The notes: generated by a model from the letters alone, not told the origin. A DNA stretch of 64,000 nucleotides from RHKX01 sp046330285 (GCA_046330285.1 JAXLSX010000002.1:310001-374000); one strand, 5' to 3'; shown: positions 17,869 through 26,887, counted from the stretch's first letter. Numbers and translations are program-made.

Positions 17869-20193
17869 ATGACTCCCGACGCCGAAGGCGCCGCTCTGGA
17901 CCCTGCTCTGGACGAGCCGGGACGGATCCGTGTCGGCGTCGACGAGGGCCCCGGGGCACCGGCTCCGGTCGACGCGATCACGCGCGATCTGACCGAGCGG
18001 GAGCGCGAGCTCCTCGGTGATCTGCTGGCCGTCATCAGCGAACACGACCCCGGCAACGGCGATGCCGTCGACCACAAGGAGGTCGAGCGCGCCTTCGTCT
18101 TCGCCTGCGAGCGCCATGCCGACCAGCGGCGTCGCTCGGGCGAAGAGTTCATCAGCCATCCGGTCGAGGTGGCGAAGATCTGCGCCGGCCTGCGCCTCGA
18201 CACCGAGACGCTCTGCGCCGCGCTGCTCCACGACACCGTCGAGGACACGAGCGCCAGCCTGACCGAGGTCGCCAACGGCTTCGGCAAGCAGGTCTCCCAC
18301 CTCGTCGACGGCGTCACGAAGCTGACCGGCATCACGTTCGAGAGCCGCGACGAGAGCCAGGCCGAGAACTACCGGAAGATGATGGTCGCGATGGCCGCCG
18401 ACGTGCGGGTCATCCTGATCAAGCTCGCCGATCGCCTCCACAACATGCGGACGCTCGGCGCGATGCCGAAGCAGAAGCAGCTGGCGAAGGCGCGCGAGAC
18501 GCTCGAGATCTACGCGCCCCTCGCGCACCGGCTCGGGATCCACGCGATCAAGTGGGAGCTCGAGGACCTCGCGTTCCAGGTGCTCCACCCGCGCAAGTAC
18601 GACGAGATCAAGAAGCTGGTCGGCCAGCAGCGCGACGAGCGGGCCGAGTACGTCGCCGAGGCGGGCTCGTTCCTGGCCAAGGAGCTGGCTGCGGTGGGCA
18701 TCGACGCGGAGATCTCCGGCCGCGCCAAGCACTTCTACTCGATCTACTCGAAGATGACGAAGAAGGGCCGCGAGTTCAACGAGATCTACGACCTCACCGC
18801 GATGCGCGTGATCGTCGACTCGGTCAAGGACTGCTACGGAGCGATCGGGGTCATCCACGCGCTCTGGAAGCCGCTGCCCGGCCGGTTCAAGGACTTCATC
18901 GCGACCCCGAAGATGAACCTGTACCAGACGCTCCACACGACGGTGATCGGGCCGCAGGGCCAGCCGCTGGAGATCCAGGTCCGGACCGCGGAGATGCACG
19001 AGCTCGCCGAATACGGCGTCGCCGCGCACGTCATCTACAAGGAGGGCCCGGGCGGGAAGGATCCGCAGCGGGACAAGATGACGTGGCTGCGCCACCTCCT
19101 CGACGCCGAGGGCGAGGGCGACCCGCAGGAGTTCCTCGAGGCGCTCAAGGTCGACCTGTTCGAAGACGAGGTCTTCGTCTTCACGCCGAAGGGCGAGATC
19201 AAGAACCTGTCAGCCGGCTCGACGCCGCTCGACTTCGCCTACGCCGTCCACACCGACGTCGGCCACCGCTGCGTCGGCGCGAAGGTCAACGGCAAGATCG
19301 TGCCGCTGCACGCCACGCTGCGCAGCGGCGACATCGTCGAGATCCTCACCGCCAAACGCGAGCGCGGGCCCTCACGGGACTGGCTCGGCCTGGTGCGGAC
19401 GAGCCGCGCCCGCAACAAGATCCGTGCGTTCCTGAAGTCGGAACGCCGCGAGGACGCCGAGAAGAAGGGCCGCGACGAGCTGTCGGAGGCCCTCCGCAAG
19501 CGTGGGCTGCCGCCGCAGAAGCTCGGCGGCTCGCCGCTGCTCGTCGACGTGATCCGCGAGGTCGGATTCCGCAAGGCCGACGACTTCTACGTCGCGCTCG
19601 GCCAGGGCAAGATCAGCACGAAGACGGTCGTCAACAAGGTCCTCCAGCGGCTCAAGCAGGGGGAGGGCGTCGGCGAGGAGGAGCCGCCCGCGAGCGAGGG
19701 GATCCTCCAGGGCCGCGACGCCCGCGAGCGCCATCACCAGGAAGCGACCGACTACGGGATCGAGGTCGAGGGCGTCGACGACGTCATGGTCCGGCTCGCC
19801 AAGTGTTGCCGCCCGGTTCCCGGCGACGGCATCGTCGGCTACGTATCGCTCGGCCGCGGCATCACGATCCACCGCGACGACTGCAAGAACGTCAGCGCCC
19901 TGATGAAGTCGCCGGACCGATTCACCCCGGTGCACTGGGCGGGCGACAATCGCACGTCGTACCGGGTTGAGATCGCCATCGATGCCTATGACCGAACGCG
20001 CCTGCTCGAAGACCTGTCGCGGACCTTCTCCGAAGCAGGCGTGAACATCATCGAGGCCCGCTGCCTGACCAAGTACCCCATGGTCCAGAACCGCTTCGTC
20101 GTCGAGGTCGGAGACACCGACCAGCTGAAGACTGCGATCTCCAGGTTGCGCCAGATCGATCAGGTCTTCGACGCCTACCGCATCACGCCCTGA
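17869..20193 (+). CDS. rel: Bifunctional (p)ppGpp synthetase/hydrolase
   Basis: This 774-residue Rel protein makes and degrades the stringent-response alarmone (p)ppGpp. The HD hydrolase domain is complete, with HDTVEDTS near residue 121, so hydrolysis should be active. The synthetase domain has GRFKDFIATPKMNLYQTLHT, the RFKD version typical of bifunctional enzymes. TGS (VFVFTPKGEIKNL), a conserved Cys-containing region (LAKCCRPVPGDGIVGYVS) and a C-terminal ACT domain (EAGVNIIEARCLT) follow. The ATG at 17869, 5 bases after the recJ stop, is chosen; the longer open frame reads through recJ in another frame. Confidence 0.96.
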   Translation: MTPDAEGAALDPALDEPGRIRVGVDEGPGAPAPVDAITRDLTERERELLGDLLAVISEHDPGNGDAVDHKEVERAFVFACERHADQRRRSGEEFISHPVEVAKICAGLRLDTETLCAALLHDTVEDTSASLTEVANGFGKQVSHLVDGVTKLTGITFESRDESQAENYRKMMVAMAADVRVILIKLADRLHNMRTLGAMPKQKQLAKARETLEIYAPLAHRLGIHAIKWELEDLAFQVLHPRKYDEIKKLVGQQRDERAEYVAEAGSFLAKELAAVGIDAEISGRAKHFYSIYSKMTKKGREFNEIYDLTAMRVIVDSVKDCYGAIGVIHALWKPLPGRFKDFIATPKMNLYQTLHTTVIGPQGQPLEIQVRTAEMHELAEYGVAAHVIYKEGPGGKDPQRDKMTWLRHLLDAEGEGDPQEFLEALKVDLFEDEVFVFTPKGEIKNLSAGSTPLDFAYAVHTDVGHRCVGAKVNGKIVPLHATLRSGDIVEILTAKRERGPSRDWLGLVRTSRARNKIRAFLKSERREDAEKKGRDELSEALRKRGLPPQKLGGSPLLVDVIREVGFRKADDFYVALGQGKISTKTVVNKVLQRLKQGEGVGEEEPPASEGILQGRDARERHHQEATDYGIEVEGVDDVMVRLAKCCRPVPGDGIVGYVSLGRGITIHRDDCKNVSALMKSPDRFTPVHWAGDNRTSYRVEIAIDAYDRTRLLEDLSRTFSEAGVNIIEARCLTKYPMVQNRFVVEVGDTDQLKTAISRLRQIDQVFDAYRITP

Positions 20194-20299
20194 CGGACTG
20201 AGGGGCGCCGGGCTCGGCGTCATCGGCGGGCTCGCGGCCGAAGGCCGCGTCGCCCACCTCTTCCATGATCCGGCGGCCCTCAGCCTCGTCCGGGGCCAT
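20183..20299 (-). CDS. Possible 38-residue ORF behind HIT gene
   Basis: On the minus strand, an ATG 5 bases after the stop of the HIT gene opens a 38-codon frame that ends inside the last codons of rel, antisense to it. The peptide is acidic and hydrophilic (MAPDEAEGRRIMEEVGDAAF and onward) with no motif. Close spacing suggests coupling to the HIT gene, but short acidic frames arise by chance in this base composition. Weak support only. Confidence 0.25.
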   Translation of the reverse strand: MAPDEAEGRRIMEEVGDAAFGREPADDAEPGAPQSVRA

Positions 20300-20304
20300 C
20301 CGGC

Positions 20305-20727
20305 TCAGTCCAGCTCCGCCCGGATCGCCTTGGCCGTCGCCCGCAGGTGCTCCTCGTCCTCGTAGGGATTTCTCGGCCAGAAGAAGCCACGGAGGCCGTC
20401 CTTCTTCGTCCGCGGGACGACGTGGACGTGGAGGTGGGGGACGCTCTGGCTGACCTTGTTGTTGAGGGCGACGAACGTGCCCTGCGATCCCATCGAGCGG
20501 CGGACGGCGCCGGCCAGGGTCCGGGCGGTGGAGAAGAGCGGCTCGACGAGCGTGGGAGGGAGGTCCTCGATCGTCTCGTGGTGCTCGCGGGGGACGAGGA
20601 GGACGTGGCCGGGGAAGAGCGGCCGGTGGTCGAGGAAGGCGACCGTCGACTCGTCGGAGTGGACGATCTCAGCGTCGAGGTCGCCGGCGACGATCGAGCA
20701 GAAGATGCAGTCGGGGTCGCGCGCCAC
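20305..20727 (-). CDS. HIT family hydrolase
   Basis: This 140-residue histidine-triad protein has the CIFCSIVAGDLDAEIV zinc/CxxC N-terminus of the HinT/Fhit-like group and the triad HLHVHVVPR (H-x-H-x-H). Such enzymes hydrolyse nucleoside phosphoramidates or dinucleotides; the exact substrate cannot be read. The GTG at 20727 starts 1 base after the stop of the diacylglycerol kinase gene, so it is the last clear gene of the operon. Confidence 0.88.
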   Translation of the reverse strand: MARDPDCIFCSIVAGDLDAEIVHSDESTVAFLDHRPLFPGHVLLVPREHHETIEDLPPTLVEPLFSTARTLAGAVRRSMGSQGTFVALNNKVSQSVPHLHVHVVPRTKKDGLRGFFWPRNPYEDEEHLRATAKAIRAELD

Positions 20728-20728
20728 G

Positions 20729-21718
20729 TCAGGAGACGAAGCGGATCGAACCGGCGTCGACGCTGAGCTCGAGCTCGCCGTGGAGCCCGATCGGGTCGCC
20801 GTCGAGCTGGACCGGGAACTTGCGCCAGTTGCCATCGTCGTCGCGGGAAGCGGACTCGATCCGGCCCTCGGTGATCCCGTCGAAGACGTCGATCCGGCGA
20901 TGATCGCCGGCGCTGGAGTTCTTCCCCAGCACGCGGCGGGCGATGAAGGGGACGTCGCGCTGGCGGGCGCGATGGAGCACCGCGAGCGAGAGCTTGCCGT
21001 CGTCGATCTCGACGCCCTTCGAGATCCGGATCTCACGGCCGCGGAAGTAGGTGAAGGGGTCGGTGTTCTGGCAGATCGCCGTGACGCCCTCGGTGTCGCC
21101 GCCGTCGCAGCGGACCTTCATCACCACCGGATTGCGCAGGTAGTCGGAATAGAAGCCCTTCACTGCGGCCCACGTGTAGTACCAGGGTCCGAGCCGGTGC
21201 TTCATCTTCGGATGGGAGTCGACCTGGTGGGCGGCGGTGGCGTCGAGCCCGGCGCCGCAGGCGAAGACGAAACGACGGCCGTTGGCGACGCCGAGGTCGA
21301 TCGGCCGCGGCCGGAAGTCGTCAGCGCAGCTCAGCAGGTGCTCGGTGGCGTCGACGACGTCGTTGGGGATGCCGAGCGAGCGCGCCACGACGTTGGTCGA
21401 ACCGCCGGGCAGCACCGAGATCGGGATGTCCGTGCCGTGGAGGCCGTTGACGACCTCGTTCAGCGTCCCGTCGCCACCGAACGCGACGACGATGTCGTAG
21501 CCGCCGTCGACGGCCTCACGGCCGATCTCGGTCGCGTGGTTCTGCGCCTCGGTGCTGACGGCCTCGACCTCGTAACGCCCCTGGAGCGCGTAGACGACGA
21601 GGTTCTTGAGCCGATCCGAGACGGTCGTCGCGTAGGGATTGACGATGATCAGCATCCGGCGCTTGCTGCGCCGCTCCGCATCCGGTTCGGTCACCGCGAC
21701 CGTCTGCGTGTCGCTCAT
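20729..21718 (-). CDS. Diacylglycerol/lipid kinase family protein
   Basis: This 329-residue protein has the DAGK catalytic domain (about 20-155): MLIIVNPYA, the nucleotide loop AFGGDGTLNEVVNGL and VLPGGSTNVVARSLG. The remaining beta-rich C-terminal domain is typical of YegS/DgkB-type lipid kinases. The likely reaction is ATP-dependent phosphorylation of diacylglycerol or a related lipid at the membrane. Its ATG overlaps the stop of the phosphohexomutase gene (ATGA). Confidence 0.9.
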   Translation of the reverse strand: MSDTQTVAVTEPDAERRSKRRMLIIVNPYATTVSDRLKNLVVYALQGRYEVEAVSTEAQNHATEIGREAVDGGYDIVVAFGGDGTLNEVVNGLHGTDIPISVLPGGSTNVVARSLGIPNDVVDATEHLLSCADDFRPRPIDLGVANGRRFVFACGAGLDATAAHQVDSHPKMKHRLGPWYYTWAAVKGFYSDYLRNPVVMKVRCDGGDTEGVTAICQNTDPFTYFRGREIRISKGVEIDDGKLSLAVLHRARQRDVPFIARRVLGKNSSAGDHRRIDVFDGITEGRIESASRDDDGNWRKFPVQLDGDPIGLHGELELSVDAGSIRFVS

Positions 21719-23109
21719 GACCGGATGAACGCCAATACCTCGTCGCGTTTGGCCTCCATGTCCTCGCGCGAGACGAGCGACTCGAGGTTGAGCCTGAGCA
21801 GCGGCTCGGTGTTCGAGGGGCGCACGTTGAAGTGCCAGTCGTCGTAGTCGACGGAGACGCCGTCGAGCCAGCCGATCTCGGCGTCCGAGTGCTGTTCGGC
21901 GATCGCCTTCATCTTCGCCTCGGGGTCGGCGACCTCGGAGTTGATCTCGCCGCTGATGAAGTACTTCGACCGCAGCTCGCCGACGAGGTCGGACAGCTTC
22001 CGCCCCGACTTCGAGACGAGCTCGAGTACCAGCAGCGCGGGGATCGTCCCCGAATCGGCGTTGTAGAACTGGCGGAAGTAGTAGTGGCCGGACACCTCGC
22101 CGGCGAACTCGCCTCCGATCTCCTTCATCGCCCGCTTCATGAACGCGTGGCCGACCCGGTTGATGTGCGCCGTGCCGCCGTGGGCGGCGACGGTGTCGGG
22201 GACCGCGCGGCTGGCACGGACGTCGTAGAGGATGTCGGCGCCGGGCGCCTTCTCCAGCACCAGTTCGGCAAGCAGCGCCGTCAGGAAGTCACCGTCCACG
22301 AATTCGCCCTCGTCGTCGATGAAGAAGCAACGGTCGGCATCTCCGTCCCAGGCGATCCCGAGATCCGCGCCCTCGGAGCGGACCCGCTCGATGATGAACT
22401 CCCGGTTCTCGGGCAGCAGCGGATTCGGCTCGTGGTCGGGAAAGTTGCCGTCGGGGACCCAGTAGGTCGAGATCAGCTCGATCGGGAACGTGTCGAGTAG
22501 CGGCCCGACCATCTCGCCTGCCATGCCGTTGCCGCCGTCGACGACGACCTTGAGCGGCTTCAGGACGTCGACGTCGATGAACGAGAGCGCCCGCTCGCGG
22601 AACTCGGCGGCGACGTCGACGTCTTCAGCATCCCCGCCGCCCGGAGCGTCGCCGAGTCCGGCGAGGATCAGGTCGCGGATCGCGGTGATCCCGGTTTCGC
22701 CGGAGAGGGCGAGTGCTCCCTCGCGGACCAGCTTGACGCCGGTGTAGGCCTTCGGGTTGTGCGACGCGGTGACCATTGCGCCGCCGTCGAGCTCGCGGGC
22801 GCCGACCATGAAATAGAGCATCTCGGTGCCGACCATCCCGGCGTCGAGGACGTGCGCGCCTTCGGCGACGAGTCCGTCGCGCAGCCGCCCCGCCATCTCC
22901 GGCGCCTGGAGCCGCATGTCGCGGCCGACGCCGACCCGGAGGTCGGAGACCACCTTCCCGCGCAGGTCCGCGAGCACCCGGGCGAAGGCTCGTCCCAGCA
23001 GATAGGCCGTGTCGGCGTCCATCTGGTCGCCGTAGAGGCCGCGGACGTCGTAGGCCTTGAAGATTCCCTCCGGGACCGAACCGGGCCCGCCGTCGTGGTC
23101 TGCGCTCAA
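21715..23109 (-). CDS. Phosphomannomutase/phosphoglucomutase
   Basis: This 464-residue alpha-D-phosphohexomutase interconverts hexose 1- and 6-phosphates, feeding nucleotide-sugar synthesis. The phosphoserine loop MVTASHNPKAYTGVK, the metal-binding loop DGDADRCFF, and the C-terminal phosphate-binding RPSNTEPLLRLN are all present, and FKAYDVRGLYGDQMD is the typical N-terminus. I choose a TTG start at 23109: AGGAGG stands 6 bases upstream and the TTG overlaps the preceding HIT stop (TTGA). The frame is open further upstream, but that is a shadow of the HIT gene. Confidence 0.92.
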   Translation of the reverse strand: MSADHDGGPGSVPEGIFKAYDVRGLYGDQMDADTAYLLGRAFARVLADLRGKVVSDLRVGVGRDMRLQAPEMAGRLRDGLVAEGAHVLDAGMVGTEMLYFMVGARELDGGAMVTASHNPKAYTGVKLVREGALALSGETGITAIRDLILAGLGDAPGGGDAEDVDVAAEFRERALSFIDVDVLKPLKVVVDGGNGMAGEMVGPLLDTFPIELISTYWVPDGNFPDHEPNPLLPENREFIIERVRSEGADLGIAWDGDADRCFFIDDEGEFVDGDFLTALLAELVLEKAPGADILYDVRASRAVPDTVAAHGGTAHINRVGHAFMKRAMKEIGGEFAGEVSGHYYFRQFYNADSGTIPALLVLELVSKSGRKLSDLVGELRSKYFISGEINSEVADPEAKMKAIAEQHSDAEIGWLDGVSVDYDDWHFNVRPSNTEPLLRLNLESLVSREDMEAKRDEVLAFIRS

Positions 23110-23591
23110 GTGAAGCCTCCTTCGAGGGCGTCGTAGCTCTCTTCCAGGCTCTGCGGCATCACTCTCGTGTCCGCCAGAACCGGCATGTAGTTGTTGTCGC
23201 CGGCCCATCGAGGGACGACGTGCAGGTGGATGTGCCCTTCCACGCCGGCGCCGGCGACCCTGCCCTGGTTGAGGCCGACGTTGAAGCCCTCGGGCGAGTA
23301 CACCTCCTCCATCCGGCGCATCGCCTGCTGGGCGAGGTCCATCATCTCCGCCGTGATCTCGGGGTCGATGTCCTGGAGCCGGCCGAGGTGCTCGAACGGC
23401 ATCACCATCAGGTGGCCGCTCGTATACGGGTAGAGGTTGAGGATCACGAAGCAGCGCTCGCCGCGGTGGACGATCAGCGCCTCCCGGTCGTCGCCGAGCT
23501 CAGGCTTGGTGCAGAAGACGCACTCGCTTGATTTGTTCGCATCCTTCACGTAGCGGAGGCGCCAGGGCGCCCAGATCCTCTGGTTGGCCAT
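23106..23591 (-). CDS. HIT protein, AP4A phosphorylase-like
   Basis: This 161-residue protein belongs to the HIT group represented by mycobacterial diadenosine tetraphosphate phosphorylase: IWAPWRLRYV near the N-terminus, ECVFCTKPELGDD, ILNLYPYTSGHLMVMP and the triad GHIHLHVVPRW. It probably removes Ap4A, a stress nucleotide. TAGGAT lies 9 bases before the ATG without a ribosome site, so the transcript may start here. Downstream genes are coupled: phosphohexomutase, lipid kinase, second HIT. Confidence 0.9.
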   Translation of the reverse strand: MANQRIWAPWRLRYVKDANKSSECVFCTKPELGDDREALIVHRGERCFVILNLYPYTSGHLMVMPFEHLGRLQDIDPEITAEMMDLAQQAMRRMEEVYSPEGFNVGLNQGRVAGAGVEGHIHLHVVPRWAGDNNYMPVLADTRVMPQSLEESYDALEGGFT

Positions 23592-23624
23592 CGGCGCCGG
23601 ATCCTATTGGAGCGGTCGGGGCGC

Positions 23625-24272
23625 TCAGCCGTGCCTGGCCGCGAGCTTCTCGCCGTGCTCGCGCCACGCGTCGGTGAGCGCGTCCGCGGCCAGGATCTGC
23701 GGGCCGAGGGAGCTGTCCTCGAACAACACCCGCCCGAGCAGGCCGACCGAGACGTCGTGATCGGGCCGCTCGACGACTTCGATCCGATCGCCGGCGGCGA
23801 CCTCGCCGGGCTCGATGATCCGGAGGTAGGTGCCGAGGCGGAGCGCCTTCGCGAACCGTTTGACGAAGCGCTGGTCGCCCATCTTCGCCCCGAGCGTGCT
23901 GCACGGCTGCCGCGGCTCGGAGACCTCGAGCAGCGCTTTGCCGACGCGCCAGCGCTCGCCGATCCGCGCCTCGCCGAGCTCGATGCCCGAGGTCGTCAGG
24001 TTCTCGCCGAAGTCACCGGGGCCGAGCTCGCGGCCGAGCTCGCCGGACCACCACTCGTAATCCTCGGCGGCGTACGAGTAGACGGCCTTGTCGTAGCCGC
24101 CGTGGACCTGCGTGTCGACGACCGAGTCGCCGGCGACCGCATCGTTCTCGAGCCGCACCGGACCGTCGGCCGGGACCTTGAAGATCCCCGTCTTCCGCGG
24201 GCTGCCGTTGATCGTCAGCAATCGCGGTCGCCCGAGGTTGACCGAGGCGACGCGCCCCCCGCCGTCGCTCAC
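23625..24272 (-). CDS. MOSC domain protein (YiiM-like)
   Basis: This 215-residue protein carries a MOSC domain, found in enzymes that move molybdenum cofactor sulfur or reduce N-hydroxylated compounds. The segments VDTQVHGGYDKAVYSY, WWSGELGRELGPGDFGENLT and SEPRQPCSTLGAKM, with the conserved cysteine, match the YiiM subgroup. It lacks the N-terminal ferredoxin or NifS-like parts. The GTG start overlaps the corA stop (GTGA), so the two are co-translated. Confidence 0.88.
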   Translation of the reverse strand: MSDGGGRVASVNLGRPRLLTINGSPRKTGIFKVPADGPVRLENDAVAGDSVVDTQVHGGYDKAVYSYAAEDYEWWSGELGRELGPGDFGENLTTSGIELGEARIGERWRVGKALLEVSEPRQPCSTLGAKMGDQRFVKRFAKALRLGTYLRIIEPGEVAAGDRIEVVERPDHDVSVGLLGRVLFEDSSLGPQILAADALTDAWREHGEKLAARHG

Positions 24273-25276
24273 AGCCAGCCGCGCCGGCGGAAGTAGCCGA
24301 GCATCCCGACCAGGATCACCAGCATCGCGCCGATCACGAGGTAGAAGTCGAAGTCGTCGCCCTCGCCGGGCACGCCTACGTTCATCCCCCAGATGCTGGC
24401 GATCAGGGTCAGCGGCAGGACGATGACGCTGATCGAGGTGAGGACCCGGAGGATCTCGTTGACGCGGTGGTTGATCACCGACTCGTTCGTCTCCTCGAGC
24501 GCCTCGATGACCTCCTTGTAGTTCTCGAGCATGTCCCAGATCCGCTCGTGGGCGTCGACGACGTCGTCGAAGTAGATCTCGAGGTCGAGGTCGGGGGCGA
24601 GGAAGCGCTGCTTGTAGTTCTCGAGCTCGCGGAGCACCGGCCGCTGCGGGCGGATCACCTTGCGGAAGTTGATGATCTCCTGCTTGACCTTCGAGATGTC
24701 GCGGACGACCTCCTCGGACCGCTCCTCCTCGAAGATGTCGTCCTCGATCGCGTCGAGCTTGTTGCCGATCTTGCGGAGCATTGGGAAGCAGTAGTCGAAG
24801 CTGTCATCGACGATCCGGTACAGCAGGTATCCGGAGCCCCGCGAGAAGACCTTGTCCCGGAACTGCTCGCTCGAGCGGACGCGCTCGAACAGGTACTCGA
24901 CCGGCTGCAGCTCCTGGTTCGGGATCGTGATCACGAAGTCGGGCCCGACGAACATGTCGAGCTCGCCCGTGTTCAGCCGTCCGACCGAGGAATCGAAGAC
25001 CGGCAGGTGGAGGACGATGAAGAGGTAGTCGGGGTATTCGTCGATCTTCGGGCGCTGGTTGCGCGAGGCGACGTCCTCGAGGTCGAGGGCGTGGAAGTCG
25101 AAGTGCTCCTGGAGCCAGCTCCACTCGAGCGGCGTCGGCCGCTCGATGTGGACCCAGCGCAGGCCGGGTCCCTCGACGATCTCGATGTTCGGCTCAGGCG
25201 GCGCTGCGGGAGCGACGGCGACCGGGTCGGCGCCACGATAGGTGCGCCGTAGTCTCGGCTTCGGAAGGCTCGGCAT
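24269..25276 (-). CDS. corA: CorA-type divalent cation transporter
   Basis: This 335-residue protein has the CorA layout: a large acidic cytoplasmic domain (about 1-270), a long stalk helix, and two C-terminal transmembrane segments. The signature loop reads IWGMNVGVP, the GMN motif of Mg2+/Co2+ channels. A GAGEGDDFDF-like acidic loop and a short basic tail (RRRGWL) follow. An AGGAAGAGA ribosome site precedes the ATG. It is divergent from the riboswitch-controlled thrC-like gene. Confidence 0.93.
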   Translation of the reverse strand: MPSLPKPRLRRTYRGADPVAVAPAAPPEPNIEIVEGPGLRWVHIERPTPLEWSWLQEHFDFHALDLEDVASRNQRPKIDEYPDYLFIVLHLPVFDSSVGRLNTGELDMFVGPDFVITIPNQELQPVEYLFERVRSSEQFRDKVFSRGSGYLLYRIVDDSFDYCFPMLRKIGNKLDAIEDDIFEEERSEEVVRDISKVKQEIINFRKVIRPQRPVLRELENYKQRFLAPDLDLEIYFDDVVDAHERIWDMLENYKEVIEALEETNESVINHRVNEILRVLTSISVIVLPLTLIASIWGMNVGVPGEGDDFDFYLVIGAMLVILVGMLGYFRRRGWL

Positions 25277-25367
25277 CGTTCTCTTCCTGGGCGTCGCTCG
25301 CGAACATCAGGTGCAAGAGATTACGCGACCACGACCGCGATTACGGGCTCCGGCCGGGTGCGGCTGT

Positions 25368-25373
25368 TATATT
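25368..25373 (+). promoter_or_regulatory. Putative -10 box (TATATT) of the SAM-riboswitch transcript
   Basis: TATATT stands about 19 bases before the first aptamer stem, as expected for a promoter that starts transcription near 25380. No clear -35 element is visible. The 312-base gap between corA and thrC holds this box, the riboswitch and its terminator, and nothing else I can identify. Confidence 0.45.
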
Positions 25374-25391
25374 GCGGCCCACATAGACCGC

Positions 25392-25506
25392 CACATCCAG
25401 AGGGGTGGAGGGAACTGGCCCTACGAAACCCCGGCAACCCCCCCGACGACTCGCGTCCGAAGGGGAAGGTGCCAATTCCAACAGGTGATGAACCTGAGGA
25501 GATGTG
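25392..25506 (+). promoter_or_regulatory. SAM-I (S-box) riboswitch
   Basis: The conserved S-box core is complete: GGTGGAGGGAACTGGCCC, then GAAACCCCGGCAACC and GGTGCCAATTCC. P1 is CACATC (25392-25397) pairing with GATGTG (25501-25506). S-box RNAs bind S-adenosylmethionine and switch genes of methionine and cysteine metabolism off when SAM is plentiful. A terminator hairpin follows at 25525-25554, giving a normal transcriptional-attenuation layout in front of the threonine-synthase-like gene. Confidence 0.96.
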
Positions 25507-25524
25507 AGTGGAAGTCCCACTCAG

Positions 25525-25554
25525 GACCTCTGCTCACAAGGCAGAGGTCTTTTT
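25525..25554 (+). terminator. Intrinsic terminator of the SAM-I riboswitch
   Basis: GACCTCTGC (25525-25533) pairs perfectly with GCAGAGGTC (25541-25549) around a 7-base loop, followed by TTTTT (25550-25554). The loop plus last stem base, CTCACA (25533-25538), can instead pair with TGTGAG (25503-25508), which includes the 3' strand of P1; this would be the antiterminator when SAM is absent. A smaller hairpin GAGTGG/CCACTC lies between aptamer and terminator. Confidence 0.92.
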
Positions 25555-25588
25555 CGTTGGAAACCGAGCTGGGACAAGGAGTACGAAA

Positions 25589-26824
25589 ATGGCAGTAACG
25601 GGACTCAGGTGCAAGGAATGCGGGACCGCGTACCCACTGGAGGCGCTCTACGTGTGCGACCAGTGCTTCGGACCGCTCGAGGTGGCCTACGACCATTCCG
25701 GGCTCGATGCAGATTCCGTGAAGCGGCGGATCCAGGCCGGAACCGCCGGCATCTGGCGCTACTCCGACTTCCTGCCCTTCAGCTCGCGTCCCGCAAGCGC
25801 GATCGAGCCCGGCCTGACCCCGCTGGTCAAGGCCGACCGCCTCGCCGAGCAGCTCGGCGTCGGGGAGATCTGGGTCAAGAACGACGCCGCCAACCCGACC
25901 CACAGCTTCAAGGACCGCGTCGTCGCAGTCGCCCTGGCCAAGGCGCTCGAGCTCGGCTTCGACACCGTTGCCTGCGCCTCGACCGGGAACCTCGCCAACG
26001 CGGTCGCGGCCCATGCCGCGGCGGCGGGCGTCGACTCCTACGTGGTCGTGCCCTCCAACCTCGAGGAGCAGAAGCTGCTCGCGACGGACGTCTACGGGAC
26101 GACGCTCGTCGGCGTCGACGGCAACTACGACGACGTCAACCGCCTCTGCACCGAACTGGCCGCGGAGCGCGGCTGGGCCTTCGTCAACGTCAACCTCCGT
26201 CCTTACTACGCGGAGGGCTCGAAGACGCTCGCCTACGAGACGGTCGAACAGCTCGGCTGGCGTCTGCCCGACAAGGTCGTCGCGCCGATCGCCTCCGGCT
26301 CCCTCTTCACGAAGATCGGCCGCGGTTTCGACGAGTGGCGTGAGCTCGGGCTGGTCGAGGGCGACAAGCCCGTCTTCCACGGAGCCCAGGCCGCCGGCTG
26401 CGGACCGGTCGCGACCGCGTTCGCCGACGGTCACGACGTCTGCCGCCCGGTGCGACCGGACACGATCGCGAAGAGCCTCGCGATCGGCAACCCGGCCGAC
26501 GGGCCGTACGCCCTCGAGCTCGCCCGCGACACGGGCGGTTCGATCTCGTCCGTCAGCGACGACGAGATCCGCGCCGGCATCAGGCTGCTGGCCGAGACGA
26601 CCGGCATCTTCACCGAGACCGCCGGCGGCGTCACCACCGCGACGCTGGCGAAGCTCGCCGAATCCGGCGAGCTCGGCCCCGAGGACCGGGTCGTCGTCTA
26701 CATCACCGGCGAGGGCCTGAAGACCCTGGACGCCGTTCGCGAGGGTTTCGCGATGCACGTGATCGAGCCGACGCTGGAGTCGTTCTCCGAGAACGTGCCC
26801 GAGCATCGCGCCGTCACGGTCTAG
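25589..26824 (+). CDS. thrC: Threonine synthase family PLP enzyme under SAM control
   Basis: This 411-residue fold-type II PLP enzyme has an N-terminal zinc ribbon (Cys8, Cys11, Cys23, Cys26) and the PLP lysine Lys108 in NPTHSFKDRV; SGSLFTKI and GNLANAV are further family segments. Threonine synthase converts O-phosphohomoserine and water to threonine. The gene is behind a SAM-I riboswitch and before a ThiS/MoaD-like sulfur carrier, which is unexpected for threonine synthesis and raises the alternative of O-phosphohomoserine-dependent homocysteine formation or a cysteate-synthase-like reaction. AAGGAG stands 7 bases before the ATG. The family is certain; the reaction is not. Confidence 0.9.
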   Translation: MAVTGLRCKECGTAYPLEALYVCDQCFGPLEVAYDHSGLDADSVKRRIQAGTAGIWRYSDFLPFSSRPASAIEPGLTPLVKADRLAEQLGVGEIWVKNDAANPTHSFKDRVVAVALAKALELGFDTVACASTGNLANAVAAHAAAAGVDSYVVVPSNLEEQKLLATDVYGTTLVGVDGNYDDVNRLCTELAAERGWAFVNVNLRPYYAEGSKTLAYETVEQLGWRLPDKVVAPIASGSLFTKIGRGFDEWRELGLVEGDKPVFHGAQAAGCGPVATAFADGHDVCRPVRPDTIAKSLAIGNPADGPYALELARDTGGSISSVSDDEIRAGIRLLAETTGIFTETAGGVTTATLAKLAESGELGPEDRVVVYITGEGLKTLDAVREGFAMHVIEPTLESFSENVPEHRAVTV

Positions 26825-26887
26825 GGCTCAGCTACCTTCCCAACTCGGCCCCTGCGGCAGAACCCCTTCGAACGGAGCAATCGAGAT

